A stretch of DNA of 64,000 bases from Mangrovicoccus sp. HB161399 (GCF_013184745.1 NZ_JAATVU010000002.1:1-64000), one strand, 5' to 3'; numbered from the stretch's first letter, positions 26,327-35,876 are shown. A program made the numbers and translations. Notes: generated by a model not told the origin, from the letters alone.

Positions 26327-27210
26327 GGCCGTCCTCCTCCCGCCAGCAGCCAATCCGCGGCAAGCGCCTCGGCGGTGGCCCCCGTGGTGGCGAGGCCCGG
26401 CCAGAGCGCCCGCATCCGCGCGAGATCGAGCGCCAGGCTCGGCACTGCGCCGCCCGGAGCGTCCTGCCACTGCCAGGGCACCGGATGGCCGAGCGTGCAC
26501 AGCGCCTCGAGAAGGTCGCCCATCCCGGTTTCGCCGCCGGGCTCGGCAAGGTTGACGATCCCGAAGCGCCCTTCGGGCGGGGCGGCCGCGGCGGCGGCAA
26601 CGGCCCGCGCGAAAGTGACCGGCGAAAGATAGCTGCGGCGCGGCCCCGTGCCGGCGGCGAACCGGTCGAGCCGCAGCGGCGCCTCAGGTGCCGCCCGGCG
26701 CACGGCCTCGCCGAGCATGTCGGCCCCGGCGATGTTCGACAGGCGCAGGCACAGCACCCGCGGTCCTTCCGGATGCGCCTCCGTCCAGGCGGCGGCAGCG
26801 AGTTCCATCTCGAGCTTGGACCGGCCATAGGGCCGTTCCGGCTCGGCGGGTCCGGTCTCGGAGAAGGGCGCCGCGGAACTGCCGGGCCGGTAGACGGCGG
26901 CCGAAGAGCAGAGCAGGACCAGCGGCGTCCCCAGCGCGGCGCCAAGCTCCAGCCCGGCCAGCGCCAGGCGGGTGTTTCCGGAAAGCTCTTCGCCGCTGCC
27001 CGAGGTGACGCCGGACAGGACCAGCAGCGCGGAGGGCACGAACCCGACTTGCGGCGCAAGCTCCGGCCCGCATGGCCCCGCCAGCCCGATGCCGGGACCC
27101 GGGCTGCGCGCATGGAAAACCGCGGGCATGCCGGCTGCAGTGCGCCAGGCACCGCGCAGCAGCCGCCCGGCACGGCCGGAAGACCCCAGGACCAGGACCG
27201 GCGCCGTCAT
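26323..27210 (-). CDS. NAD-dependent epimerase/dehydratase
   Basis: A 295-residue extended SDR with the cofactor motif LGSSGRAGRLLRG at the N-terminus and the YGRSK Tyr/Lys catalytic pair near residue 130. The active-site Ser/Thr region is LLCSSAAVYRP. It is shorter than many sugar epimerases. In this cluster it likely makes or modifies a nucleotide sugar for the polysaccharide; which one is unknown. It overlaps both neighbours by a few bases and so is cotranscribed. Confidence 0.82.
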   Translation of the reverse strand: MTAPVLVLGSSGRAGRLLRGAWRTAAGMPAVFHARSPGPGIGLAGPCGPELAPQVGFVPSALLVLSGVTSGSGEELSGNTRLALAGLELGAALGTPLVLLCSSAAVYRPGSSAAPFSETGPAEPERPYGRSKLEMELAAAAWTEAHPEGPRVLCLRLSNIAGADMLGEAVRRAAPEAPLRLDRFAAGTGPRRSYLSPVTFARAVAAAAAAPPEGRFGIVNLAEPGGETGMGDLLEALCTLGHPVPWQWQDAPGGAVPSLALDLARMRALWPGLATTGATAEALAADWLLAGGGRP

Positions 27211-27971
27211 TATCCGCTGTCTCTCTGGTTGGCCTTGTGGATCTCGAGCCCCTCCTCGACGTCGGAATAGAGCGTGAGATGGCCCTCGTGCAGCACCGCG
27301 GCCATGTCGCAGACCCCCTTGATCTGGGACAGGTTGTGGGTGGCCATGATGGCACTCGACTCGCGCAGCCGCGTGTGGAAGGTCTCGGCGCATTTCTCGC
27401 GGAACCGCTTGTCCCCGACCGAGGTGACCTCGTCCACGAGATAGCAGTCGAAGGGCACGCCCATCGACACCGCGAAGGCGAGACGGGAGCGCATGCCCGA
27501 GGAATAGGTCCGCAGCGGCATGTGCATGTAGTCCCCGAGCTCGCTGAAATCGCTGACGAAGTCCACCATGGCATCGGTGTCGATCCCATGCACGCGCGCG
27601 ACGAAGCGGGCATTCTGCGCGCCGGTCAGGTCGTTGTGGAAGGCACCGGCGAAGCCGATCAGCCAGGAGATGGCGCCGTTGCGGATGATCTGGCCGGAAT
27701 CGTAGTCCTGCGCCCCGGAAATCATCCGCATCATGGTCGACTTGCCGGTGCCGTTATGGCCCAGGAGCGCAACCTTGCTGCCCGCCGGAAACAGCACGGA
27801 GCTGTCGCGGATGATGTACTTCCGCTCCCTGCCGCTGACCGGGTAGCTCTTGGTGAGCGACACGAAGCGCACGGAACCGCGGCCTCCGGGCGGGCGGGCG
27901 CCCTTCCTCAGGACCGGGCCGGAGTCCGGGGCCGCATCTGGATTCCTGCCGGAGCGGAAACGGGCGAACAT
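27210..27971 (-). CDS. kpsT: Polysaccharide ABC exporter ATP-binding protein (KpsT-like)
   Basis: A 253-residue ABC ATPase. Walker A is GHNGTGKST near residue 72, the signature is YSSGMRSRLAFA and Walker B is CYLVDEVTSVGD, all as in KpsT/Wzt-type polysaccharide exporters. The C-terminus has no carbohydrate-binding extension, so it is the capsule (KpsT) kind. About 35 extra polar residues precede the ATPase fold. It lies 14 bp after the KpsE-like gene and pairs with the KpsM-like permease at 29570-30352. Confidence 0.9.
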   Translation of the reverse strand: MFARFRSGRNPDAAPDSGPVLRKGARPPGGRGSVRFVSLTKSYPVSGRERKYIIRDSSVLFPAGSKVALLGHNGTGKSTMMRMISGAQDYDSGQIIRNGAISWLIGFAGAFHNDLTGAQNARFVARVHGIDTDAMVDFVSDFSELGDYMHMPLRTYSSGMRSRLAFAVSMGVPFDCYLVDEVTSVGDKRFREKCAETFHTRLRESSAIMATHNLSQIKGVCDMAAVLHEGHLTLYSDVEEGLEIHKANQRDSG

Positions 27972-27984
27972 CGGTCCAGCCCTC

Positions 27985-29448
27985 TCAGCGCCTGTCGCGG
28001 ACCGACATGAGGACCAGCATGGCGATGCCCCAGACCACCGTGAGGAACCCGACGCAGGTCAGCCCGAGGGTGATGCGCTGCGGATAGATCGAGCTGGCCG
28101 CGAGGGTCGGCTTGATGTGCACGGCAAGGTAGCGGCTCTTGCGGCGCGCCTCGGCCACGGCGGAATCGTAGGCCCCGAGCGCCGCGGTATAGGCCTGCTC
28201 GGCGAATTGCCGGTCGACCAGAAGCTCCTCGTAGGTGCCCACGGCCGGTGCCTGGTCGCTGCCGACATTGGCGCGCTCGTCGGCGATGCGCTGGCGGATC
28301 GCCTCGATCATGCGGTCGGCGCGCTCCAGCCGCGGGTCGTCCTCGCGCGTCGTGGTGCCGACCAGCGCATCGCGGGAGATCATCTCTTCGGCGAGGCGGG
28401 ATTCCAGCGCGGAGATCACGCCCTCCTGCCCGGCCACCACGGCCGAAGGATCGACGAACTGGCTGCTGCCGCGGAATTCCGCAACGGCCACCCGCGCCTT
28501 CTTCAGACGCTCCTCGGCGATGGTAAGGTCCTGCTTCGCCTCGTCGATCGCGTCGCCCTCGGAAATCCGGCTGAGATCGTTGATCAGGGTCGCGCTCTCG
28601 TCGAGGATGACCTGCGACAGCTTCTGCGCGTCCTCGGGCGTGAAGGCCTGCACCTCGAGGGTGATCAGCCCGGTATCCGCCTCGTAGATCAGCTTCACCA
28701 CCCGGCTCCAGTAGTCGACCATGTCCTCGATGGTCGCGTCGGGCTTCATCGCGAAGACCGGATCGACGTCGTGGTGCGGGCTGTACATCGCCTTCAGGTC
28801 CAGCTTCTGGTCGGCGATCTCGACCATGCGCTGCGACTGGATGAACTGGTAGAGCACATCGGCATCGGGCGTGGTGCCCGATCCGGCGCCGAGCGCGGAC
28901 AGGCCGAAGACGGTTTCCATCGAATTCGTGGTGTCTTCCTTGTGGACGAAGAAGGCCGAATTCGAGGCATAGCGGTCCTGCGCATGCTCGTAGAGATAGT
29001 AGAAGGCCGCCGCGGCCGGCAGAACCACCATCAGCAGGAAGGTGTAGAACAGGTAGCGGTGGCGGTGGCGCAGCCGCGCCCGCGGAACGGGCGCCATGCT
29101 GACGCGGTTCAGGGGCGGCTTGCGGCCGCCGCCGCCGCCGCGCCCGGGCGCCGCGGGGAGCGGCGCGTCGGGCGTGCGCGCCGGCACCGGATGGCTTTCG
29201 ACCGTGGCGGGCACGTTGCTGCCCTTCATGCCCTTGCGCGGGCCGTTCCCGCCGCCGCCCGGACCGCCGGGCCGCCTGCCGGGCCCTCCGGGTCCGGCAC
29301 CCTGGCCACCGGGCCCCTGGCCGCCCGGACCGCGCCGGGCGGGACCCGGCTTGCCGGAAATCACCTCGGGCGTCACTTCGGCGTCTTCGCTCTTGCCCTG
29401 CTGGGCCTCGGGGGGGTTACCGCCCTGGGCGGCTCGGGGGCTGTTCAC
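27985..29448 (-). CDS. kpsE: Capsule export inner-membrane protein (KpsE-like) with Gly/Pro-rich N-terminus
   Basis: A 487-residue polysaccharide co-polymerase-type protein. Helix 1 is at about residues 132-152 (YLFYTFLLMVVLPAAAAFYY) and helix 2 near the C-terminus (about 458-480), with a long periplasmic coiled-coil region between. This is the KpsE/CtrB/Wzc-N topology. It links the ABC exporter to the outer-membrane channel. Residues about 33-75 are an unusual cytoplasmic stretch of repeated Gly, Pro and Arg. The start is GTG 29448 because a stop occurs just upstream in frame. Confidence 0.87.
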   Translation of the reverse strand: MNSPRAAQGGNPPEAQQGKSEDAEVTPEVISGKPGPARRGPGGQGPGGQGAGPGGPGRRPGGPGGGGNGPRKGMKGSNVPATVESHPVPARTPDAPLPAAPGRGGGGGRKPPLNRVSMAPVPRARLRHRHRYLFYTFLLMVVLPAAAAFYYLYEHAQDRYASNSAFFVHKEDTTNSMETVFGLSALGAGSGTTPDADVLYQFIQSQRMVEIADQKLDLKAMYSPHHDVDPVFAMKPDATIEDMVDYWSRVVKLIYEADTGLITLEVQAFTPEDAQKLSQVILDESATLINDLSRISEGDAIDEAKQDLTIAEERLKKARVAVAEFRGSSQFVDPSAVVAGQEGVISALESRLAEEMISRDALVGTTTREDDPRLERADRMIEAIRQRIADERANVGSDQAPAVGTYEELLVDRQFAEQAYTAALGAYDSAVAEARRKSRYLAVHIKPTLAASSIYPQRITLGLTCVGFLTVVWGIAMLVLMSVRDRR

Positions 29449-29569
29449 TGTGGTCCACGCTCATGCTTCACGGGTTGAATTAGGCCCTGCCGCACCCGTC
29501 ATGCGCAACCTGTCATGACCGCGCATGCCCGGCAGGGCGGAACCGTTCGGGGCCGGAGCCCGCGGGCCG

Positions 29570-30352
29570 CTACATTTCGTAGAGGATAACACGGTAATAG
29601 CGGTTGAGGAAAAATAGTCCGGCCAGCGCGGGAATGGTCGCAAAGAGCGTGATGTACATGAGCGACACGTAGGAGGCGTCGTACTGGTAGTAGACCCCCG
29701 ACCGCATGATCCCGACGATCTGCAGGATCGGGTTGTACCACAGCCAGTCCTTCAGCACGTCGGGCATCGAATCGTAGGTGAAGAAGACGCCGGAACAGAT
29801 CATCAGCGGCCGCGTCGCAATCGCCCAGAGCTGCTTCCAGAGGGGATAGAAGGAGAACAGGAAGCAGTTCAGAAGCCCGACCCCGAGCGCCAGCAGCATG
29901 ATCATGAACAGCGCCAGGGCGATCCGCGGGATGTCCAGGATCATCTCCGGACGGTAGATGAGCATGATGGCGCCGAGCACGATGTAGAAGACCAGCACCT
30001 GCATCAGCGCGTTGAGCAGGAACCGCGCCAGGATCGCGTCGATGAAGGTCACGCTGGGATAGGCCAGCAGCGATTTCGAGAAGGAGATCGAGCCGGAGAT
30101 CTTCGCCTGCAGGTTCGAGTACATCATGAAGGGCAGGATGCCGGTCGCGTAGAACAGCATGAAGTTGTCCCCGACCGGCGGCGTCCTGACAAGCAGCTGG
30201 AAGCCGAAGGACAGCACGACGATGCCGAGCGTCGGCTCCAGCACGGCCCAGAGATAGCCCCCGGGCGACTTGCCGTAGGTCGTTGCCATCTCGCGCAGGA
30301 TGAGCGCGCCGACGACGCGCGGCATGCGGGCAAAGGCGTTCAGCAGGTTCAA
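29570..30352 (-). CDS. kpsM: Polysaccharide ABC exporter permease (KpsM-like)
   Basis: A 260-residue ABC-2 type permease with six hydrophobic helices and the N-terminal amphipathic REMATTYGKSPGGYLWAVLEP segment characteristic of KpsM. I chose TTG 30352 because AAGGAG lies 10-11 bases upstream; ATG 30325 has no such site. It pairs with the KpsT-like ATPase. The gene order here is GT-GT-KpsM-KpsE-KpsT-epimerase-sugar transferase, all leftward. Confidence 0.88.
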   Translation of the reverse strand: MNLLNAFARMPRVVGALILREMATTYGKSPGGYLWAVLEPTLGIVVLSFGFQLLVRTPPVGDNFMLFYATGILPFMMYSNLQAKISGSISFSKSLLAYPSVTFIDAILARFLLNALMQVLVFYIVLGAIMLIYRPEMILDIPRIALALFMIMLLALGVGLLNCFLFSFYPLWKQLWAIATRPLMICSGVFFTYDSMPDVLKDWLWYNPILQIVGIMRSGVYYQYDASYVSLMYITLFATIPALAGLFFLNRYYRVILYEM

Positions 30353-30392
30353 GGCGTCCGCGCTCCTTCTCGTTTCGGGGGTCTGTCCGGCA

Positions 30393-31601
30393 TCACAGCG
30401 TTTCCAGGAGCACCATAAGCTCCTCCGCCTGATCGGCAAAGCTGCGGCAGGGCACGGGATCCGGATGGCCGTCGCGGTTCTGCAGCTCCTGCCCGAGGAT
30501 CTCGGACAGCTCCTCGGGGCTGGCGCCGATCGGCAGCCGCCGGGACTTGGCCCGGTGCTCGGTCGCGCCGCCGCCCTCGGTCTGGATCACCCGCACGCCG
30601 CGGCTGATCGCTTCGCGCACCACCAGGCCGAAGGTCTCGCGCCACTGCGACAGGAACAGCAGCACGTCGATCGACGCGTAGAACTGGTCGAGCCCGGCCG
30701 CCTGCTCGAAGCGCGGATGGATGTTCCAGCGCCCGCGCATGCCCTGGAACATGCTCGGGCGCCACCAGCTTCCGTCGAGCGAGCCGTCGACCACGACCCC
30801 GCGGAAATCGGCGCGGTCGAGCCGCTTGAAGGCCTCGCGCACCAGCGGCCAGCCCTTCACCGCCGAAGGACCGCCGACAAAGCCGAAGGTCAGCTCGGAC
30901 GAGGCGGCCCGCCGCTGTGCCTGGTCGTCGAAGAAGCCCGGGCCGGGGTGGTTGATGCCGTTTTCCAGGATCGCGCTGCGCCGCGCGGGCAGGCCCGAGC
31001 GCAGCGACAGTCCGTGCGCGAAGGCGCTGGGGAACGTCACCAGATCGGCCTGGCGAACCGCGGCGAAGAGCTTCTGGTTGCGTTCGTTCAGCTGCGCCCG
31101 GCCCGAGACGCAGCCGACGCACTGGCCCAGCCGCACCGGGTCCTGGCCGCAATAGCGCCCGTCGGGCTGCACCATGAACTGCCGCTGGCACAGCCACCAG
31201 AAGTCATGCACCGACAGAACCACCGGCAGTCCGAAGCCGCGCAGTCCCGGGATCAGCCCTGCGCCCAGCCCCTGCAGGCAATGCAGATGCGCCACGTCGG
31301 CACCGACTTGCGACGCGATCTGCACCACCCGCGCGGTCATCTGGTCGTCCCAGTAGCGCAGGGTCGGCGCCGGGCCCGGCGGCATGTTGATGCGGAACGT
31401 GTCGATGCCGTCGCGATGGCTGCGCACCACGGCATAGGGCGGCAGCTCCTCGGCCTGCATCGTCGCCACGGCGCTGACCTGGATGCCCGCGGCCAGGAGG
31501 TGGCGGGCCACCTCCTTCGCCACGATGGTCGCCCCTCCGTAATTGTCGGGATCGAAATGCACGTTGACCACGAGAACGTGGCGGAAACGGGCGGAGGTCA
31601 C
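30393..31601 (-). CDS. Glycosyltransferase family 4 (GT-B) with cysteine cluster
   Basis: A 402-residue GT-B glycosyltransferase. The N-terminal domain shows HFDPDNYGGATIV and HLHCLQGLG; a Cys-rich insertion (WWLCQRQFM, RYCGQD, GQCVGC) occurs near residues 130-165, as in a subset of GT4 enzymes. The C-terminal donor site has QWRETFGLVVREA and TEGGGATEH. It adds a sugar to a lipid-linked glycan in the cytoplasm. The start GTG 31601 overlaps the stop of the upstream glycosyltransferase. Confidence 0.85.
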   Translation of the reverse strand: MTSARFRHVLVVNVHFDPDNYGGATIVAKEVARHLLAAGIQVSAVATMQAEELPPYAVVRSHRDGIDTFRINMPPGPAPTLRYWDDQMTARVVQIASQVGADVAHLHCLQGLGAGLIPGLRGFGLPVVLSVHDFWWLCQRQFMVQPDGRYCGQDPVRLGQCVGCVSGRAQLNERNQKLFAAVRQADLVTFPSAFAHGLSLRSGLPARRSAILENGINHPGPGFFDDQAQRRAASSELTFGFVGGPSAVKGWPLVREAFKRLDRADFRGVVVDGSLDGSWWRPSMFQGMRGRWNIHPRFEQAAGLDQFYASIDVLLFLSQWRETFGLVVREAISRGVRVIQTEGGGATEHRAKSRRLPIGASPEELSEILGQELQNRDGHPDPVPCRSFADQAEELMVLLETL

Positions 31602-32896
31602 GACGCGAGCCACTCCCTGAGCCCGGCATCGGTGACGCGCGCCGCCGCCGGGTCGCTCCATTCGCGGTGCAGTTCCGCCTTCGCCGCACGGCCCAGCTCC
31701 CGCCCGCGGTCCTCTCGGGCCGCGAGCGCCTGCAGCGCCGCATCCCAGTCCGCCTCGCCCTGCGCCAGCCAGCCGGTGCGGCCATGGCGCACCGCCGCGG
31801 GCAGGTCGCCGACCGGGCTGGCAATGACCGGCCTGCCGGCCGAGGCGGCGTCGAAGACGCGCACCGCGCTCTTGCAGAGATTGAAGGGATCGTTGGCCAG
31901 CGGCACCAGCACCGCGTCGGCCTCGGCCAGCTGGGCCAGATAGGCCGGATAGTCCTGGAAGGGCACCGGGAGGATCTGCCGGAGCAGCGACGGGTCCAGC
32001 CCGGCATGGTGGTCCAGCCCGTGGCCGATCAGGATCAGCCGCCGGGCCGGATCCGCCGCAAGGAACCGCTCGATTGCCGGACGTGCCACGGCAAGATCGC
32101 CCAGCCGCCCGTCCGAGCCGCTGGCCAACGCCAGCGTCAGCCCCGGACCGCCCGCCACCGGCGCCGCCGCGCCGATATCGGCCAGCATGTCGGAATCGGC
32201 ATAGTTGCGCCTCAGGTAGACCGGGCGCGGCAGGAAGGCGCTGACGGCCTCGATCAGCGCGGGCGTCGAGACGCTGATCGCGTCGCAGGCACCCATCACC
32301 GCGAGGATCCCCGGCGCGGCATCGGCGAAATGGCGGGTCAGGATCTCGGGCAGGCTGACCTGCGAGCCGGTGATCGCCGGCACGGAAAACAGCGGATCGT
32401 CGAGGTCGTAGAGCACCGGCAGCCCCAGCCGCCGCGCCTCGTAGAGATACATCCAGGTCCGCGCGCCCGGTTCCAGCCGGTAGAGCATCACGTGGCTGGC
32501 CATCTGCAGCGCGGTCAGGGACTCCGCCTCGTCGCGGTGGTCGGCCGCGGAGAACCCCATGCCGCAGGCGCGGGCGAGGCCGCTCATCTGGTCGACGCGG
32601 TAGCGGGTGCATTGCGGCAGGCTGGCCTCGGCGATCACCGCCAGGTGGCGGCGGGCGGCAGCGCGTTCGCCGCCGAAGAAGACGCCGTTCTTCGCGAGAT
32701 GCTGCCAGGTCGGCCCCAGCGCATAGACCGAGCGCGCGGCCGCGCCGAATCCGACCGCCTTGCCGACCGTGGTCTGCGCCAGCCTGATCCGGCCGTAATT
32801 CGCGACCCGGCCGAGAGCGGCGCGCGTTCCCTCTTCGCGGGCGATGGCGCGGAGCCGCGTCGCCAACGGAAGCGGATTTGGGACACCATATGCCAT
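31598..32896 (-). CDS. Glycosyltransferase (GT-B type)
   Basis: A 432-residue protein resembling GT-B glycosyltransferases: an N-terminal domain with YLYEARRLGLPVLYDLDDPLF (which carries the DLDDPLF motif common in GT4-like enzymes), and a C-terminal domain with LVPLANDPFNLCKSAVRVFD and DAASAGRPVIASPVGDLP for sugar-nucleotide binding. The donor and acceptor are unknown. It is the first gene of the leftward polysaccharide operon, with about 125 bp of divergent promoter DNA before the plus-strand glycosyltransferase. Confidence 0.82.
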   Translation of the reverse strand: MAYGVPNPLPLATRLRAIAREEGTRAALGRVANYGRIRLAQTTVGKAVGFGAAARSVYALGPTWQHLAKNGVFFGGERAAARRHLAVIAEASLPQCTRYRVDQMSGLARACGMGFSAADHRDEAESLTALQMASHVMLYRLEPGARTWMYLYEARRLGLPVLYDLDDPLFSVPAITGSQVSLPEILTRHFADAAPGILAVMGACDAISVSTPALIEAVSAFLPRPVYLRRNYADSDMLADIGAAAPVAGGPGLTLALASGSDGRLGDLAVARPAIERFLAADPARRLILIGHGLDHHAGLDPSLLRQILPVPFQDYPAYLAQLAEADAVLVPLANDPFNLCKSAVRVFDAASAGRPVIASPVGDLPAAVRHGRTGWLAQGEADWDAALQALAAREDRGRELGRAAKAELHREWSDPAAARVTDAGLREWLAS

Positions 32897-33022
32897 CTCG
32901 ACCCCGCACTTTACCTGCGTTTACAGGTACACCTCCGGAGGCTGCGGAGCAATTCCCTCCCTTGCCGCATGCGGGAATTCCGCCATAACGGAGCTCCGGA
33001 ACGGGCGGGAACGGAAGACACG

Positions 33023-33934
33023 ATGGAAGAGATAACGATCCTGCTCTGCAGCTACAACGGCGCCGCGCATCTCGGCGAGCAGCTGGACAGCTTCTCCGCC
33101 CAGACCTGGAGCAACTGGCGGCTGGCGATCGGCGACGACGGCTCTCGCGATGCCACGCTGGACATCGCCGCGCGCTTCCGCGATCCGGCGGGACGGCCGC
33201 CGCGGATCGTTGCCGGGCCGCAACAGGGCTTCGCCGCCAATTTCCTCAATCTCGTCTGCAACGCCACGGACGAACCGGGCCATGTCGCGCTGAGCGACCA
33301 GGACGATGTCTGGTTTCCCGCCAAGCTGGAGCGCGCGATGGCGCTGCTGGCCGGGACCGACCCCGAGATTCCGGCACTGGCCTGCGGGCGGACGATGCTG
33401 ACCGACGAGGCGCTGCGCCCGCTCGGACCTTCGCGGCGCCACCGCCATTTCGCCTTCGGCAATGCGCTGGTGCAGAACGTGGTCGCCGGGAACACCATCG
33501 TCCTCAACCCGGCGGCCCACCGGCTGATGCGCGCGGCGGGGATGCAAGCCGTGCCGTATCACGACTGGTGGTGCTACCTGATGGTGACCGGCGCGGGCGG
33601 ACGGATCCTCTACGATCCCGAGCCATGCATGTCCTACCGCCAGCACCCCGAGAACGTGCAGGGCGAGAATCTCAGCCTCGGCGCGGTGCTCCGGCGCGCC
33701 CGCGACTTCGGCGGGGGGACCTGGCGCCGCTGGTTCGAGGCCAACATCGCCGCGCTGGAGGCCTGCCGCCACCTGCTGGCCGAGGAGAACCGGGCGCGGC
33801 TCGACGCGTTTCTCGCCCATGACCGCAGCACCGCCGCGGGGCGCGCCCGCGCGCTGGCGGCGCTGGCGGCCTGGCGGCAGAGGAAGATCGAGACCGTCGC
33901 GCTCTATGGCGGGACGCTGCTCGGATCGGCCTGA
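33023..33934 (+). CDS. Glycosyltransferase family 2
   Basis: A 303-residue GT-A glycosyltransferase. Motifs are ILLCSYNGAAHLGEQLDS, GDDGSRDAT and the metal-binding SDQDDVWFP (DxD), plus YHDWWCYL near the acceptor site. This arrangement matches rhamnosyl- or related O-antigen/capsule transferases. It is divergent from the main polysaccharide operon, which suggests a shared regulatory region. ATG 33023 lies after GGAACGGAAGACACG. Confidence 0.9.
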   Translation: MEEITILLCSYNGAAHLGEQLDSFSAQTWSNWRLAIGDDGSRDATLDIAARFRDPAGRPPRIVAGPQQGFAANFLNLVCNATDEPGHVALSDQDDVWFPAKLERAMALLAGTDPEIPALACGRTMLTDEALRPLGPSRRHRHFAFGNALVQNVVAGNTIVLNPAAHRLMRAAGMQAVPYHDWWCYLMVTGAGGRILYDPEPCMSYRQHPENVQGENLSLGAVLRRARDFGGGTWRRWFEANIAALEACRHLLAEENRARLDAFLAHDRSTAAGRARALAALAAWRQRKIETVALYGGTLLGSA

Positions 33935-33938
33935 GCGG

Positions 33939-34286
33939 TCAGAGGATCTCGTCCAGGCGGTCCAGCGGACGGCACAGCCGCACGCCCTTGGGCGAGGCCA
34001 CGATCGGCCGCTCGACCAGCACAGGCTCGGCCACCATCGCATCCAGGATCGCATCCGGATCGGCGCCGGGTCCGTCGATGCCCAGTTCGGCCGCGCGCCC
34101 GCCCTTGGTCCTCAGCGCCTCGGCAGGCGCGAGCCCGGCCACCGCGAACAGCGCCTGCAGCTGCGGCTTCGTCCAGCCGGTCTTCAGGTACTCGACCACG
34201 ACGGGCTCCTGCCCCGCGGCGCGGATCGCCTCCAGCGCCTTGCGCGAGGTTCCGCATTTCGGGTTGTGGTGAATCACGATCGTCAT
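33939..34286 (-). CDS. arsC: ArsC-family (Spx/arsenate reductase-like) protein
   Basis: A 115-residue thioredoxin-fold protein of the glutaredoxin-dependent ArsC family: HHNPKCGTSRKALEAI near the N-terminus (active Cys), VEYLKTGW, and LVERPIV with the catalytic Arg. It reduces arsenate to arsenite using glutathione/glutaredoxin in the classical enzyme. No ars efflux or regulator gene is nearby, so a housekeeping redox role is equally possible. It is convergent with the glycosyltransferase gene, 4 bp apart. Confidence 0.88.
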   Translation of the reverse strand: MTIVIHHNPKCGTSRKALEAIRAAGQEPVVVEYLKTGWTKPQLQALFAVAGLAPAEALRTKGGRAAELGIDGPGADPDAILDAMVAEPVLVERPIVASPKGVRLCRPLDRLDEIL

Positions 34287-34409
34287 GATGCCTCTCCTGC
34301 TGTGGCCTGCCCTGCGGCGCGCCGTCATGGGCTTATCACTTGTCTCCCGAGCGGGCACTGTGCCAGCGTGCCGCCAGGCCCGGCGCCCAATGCCGCGACA
34401 GGAGACCCG

Positions 34410-35876
34410 ATGACCCAGACCATGCCCCTCGAGACGCCGCCCGACCGGCCGCACCGCACCTTCAACGATGCCGCCGAGGCCGTGGCCTGCCTCCAGGAGC
34501 TCTATGACGAGGCGAAGGCCTTCCTGTCGGACCGCTTCGCGGCGGCCGTCACCGGCGGCTCGACGGAGGCGCGCTTCCGCGCCTACTATCCCGAGGTCCG
34601 CGCGGTGATGACCAGCTACGCCTCGGCCGACAGCCGGCTGAGCTTCGGCCACGTGACCGAACCGGGCCGCTATGCCACGACCATCACCCGGCCCGACCTG
34701 TTCGAGGGCTACCTGACCTCCCAGATCGGCCTGCTGCTGCGCAACCACGGCGTGCCGATCCAGGTCGGCTGGTCCACGACGCCGATGCCGATCCATTTCG
34801 CCGCCGCCGGCCAGAAGGTGCCGCAGGAAGGCGCGCTGGACTTCCCGCTGCGCGACATCTTCGACGTGCCGGACCTGGCCACGACCAATGACGACATCGT
34901 CAACGGCTATGCGGTGACGCTGGAGGACGGCTCGATCCCCTTCGCGCCCTTCACCGCGCAGCGCATCGACTACTCCCTGGCGCGGCTGGCGCATTACACC
35001 GCCACCGATCCCTCGCATTTCCAGAACCACGTGCTGTTCACGAACTACCAGTTCTATGTCGAGGAGTTCGAGGCGATCGCGCGCCAGGCGCTGGCCGATC
35101 CGGAGTCGGGCTACACGTCCTTCGTCGGCCCGGGCAATTCCGAGATCACCGGCCCCGAGGGCGAGCTGATGCGGCTCGCCAAGATGCCCCAGATGCCGAC
35201 CTACCATCTCAAGCGCGAGGGACAGGCCGGGATCACGCTGGTCAATATCGGCGTCGGCCCGTCGAACGCGAAGACCGCGACCGACCACATCGCCGTGCTG
35301 CGCCCGCATGCCTGGATCATGGTCGGCCATTGCGCGGGCCTCCGGAACTCGCAGCGGCTGGGCGATTTCGTCCTGGCCCATGCCTATCTGCGCGAGGACC
35401 ACGTGCTCGACGACGACCTGCCGGTCTGGGTGCCGATCCCGGCGCTGGCCGAGATCCAGACCTCGCTGGAACAGGCGGTGGAGGAAATCACCGAGCTGAA
35501 GGACTTCGAGCTGAAGCGGATCATGCGCACCGGCACGGTGGCGACGATCGACAACCGGAACTGGGAGCTGCGCGACCAGTCCGGCCCGGTGAAGCGGCTC
35601 AGCCAGTGCCGTGCCGTCGCGCTCGACATGGAGTCCGCCACGATCGCCGCCAACGGCTTCCGCTTCCGGGTGCCCTACGGCACGCTGCTCTGCGTCTCGG
35701 ACAAGCCGCTGCACGGCGAGCTGAAGCTGCCCGGCATGGCCTCGGACTTCTACAACACGCAGGTTTCGAGGCACCTGAGGATCGGGATCCGGGCCATGGA
35801 GATCCTGCGCGACATGCCGCTGGAGCGAATCCATTCCCGGAAACTGCGCAGCTTCAACGAAACGGCCTTCCTCTGA
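34410..35876 (+). CDS. amn: AMP nucleosidase
   Basis: A 488-residue enzyme that hydrolyses AMP to adenine and ribose 5-phosphate, helping set adenylate pools. The N-terminal Amn domain (FRAYYPEVRAVMTSYAS) and C-terminal nucleoside phosphorylase-fold domain (IMVGHCAGLRNSQRLGD, then LDMESATIAANGFRFRVPYG, then DKPLHGELK) are intact and full length. ATG 34410 is preceded by GGAGACCCG. It stands alone between the arsC-like and HU genes and is followed by a hairpin terminator. Confidence 0.94.
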   Translation: MTQTMPLETPPDRPHRTFNDAAEAVACLQELYDEAKAFLSDRFAAAVTGGSTEARFRAYYPEVRAVMTSYASADSRLSFGHVTEPGRYATTITRPDLFEGYLTSQIGLLLRNHGVPIQVGWSTTPMPIHFAAAGQKVPQEGALDFPLRDIFDVPDLATTNDDIVNGYAVTLEDGSIPFAPFTAQRIDYSLARLAHYTATDPSHFQNHVLFTNYQFYVEEFEAIARQALADPESGYTSFVGPGNSEITGPEGELMRLAKMPQMPTYHLKREGQAGITLVNIGVGPSNAKTATDHIAVLRPHAWIMVGHCAGLRNSQRLGDFVLAHAYLREDHVLDDDLPVWVPIPALAEIQTSLEQAVEEITELKDFELKRIMRTGTVATIDNRNWELRDQSGPVKRLSQCRAVALDMESATIAANGFRFRVPYGTLLCVSDKPLHGELKLPGMASDFYNTQVSRHLRIGIRAMEILRDMPLERIHSRKLRSFNETAFL

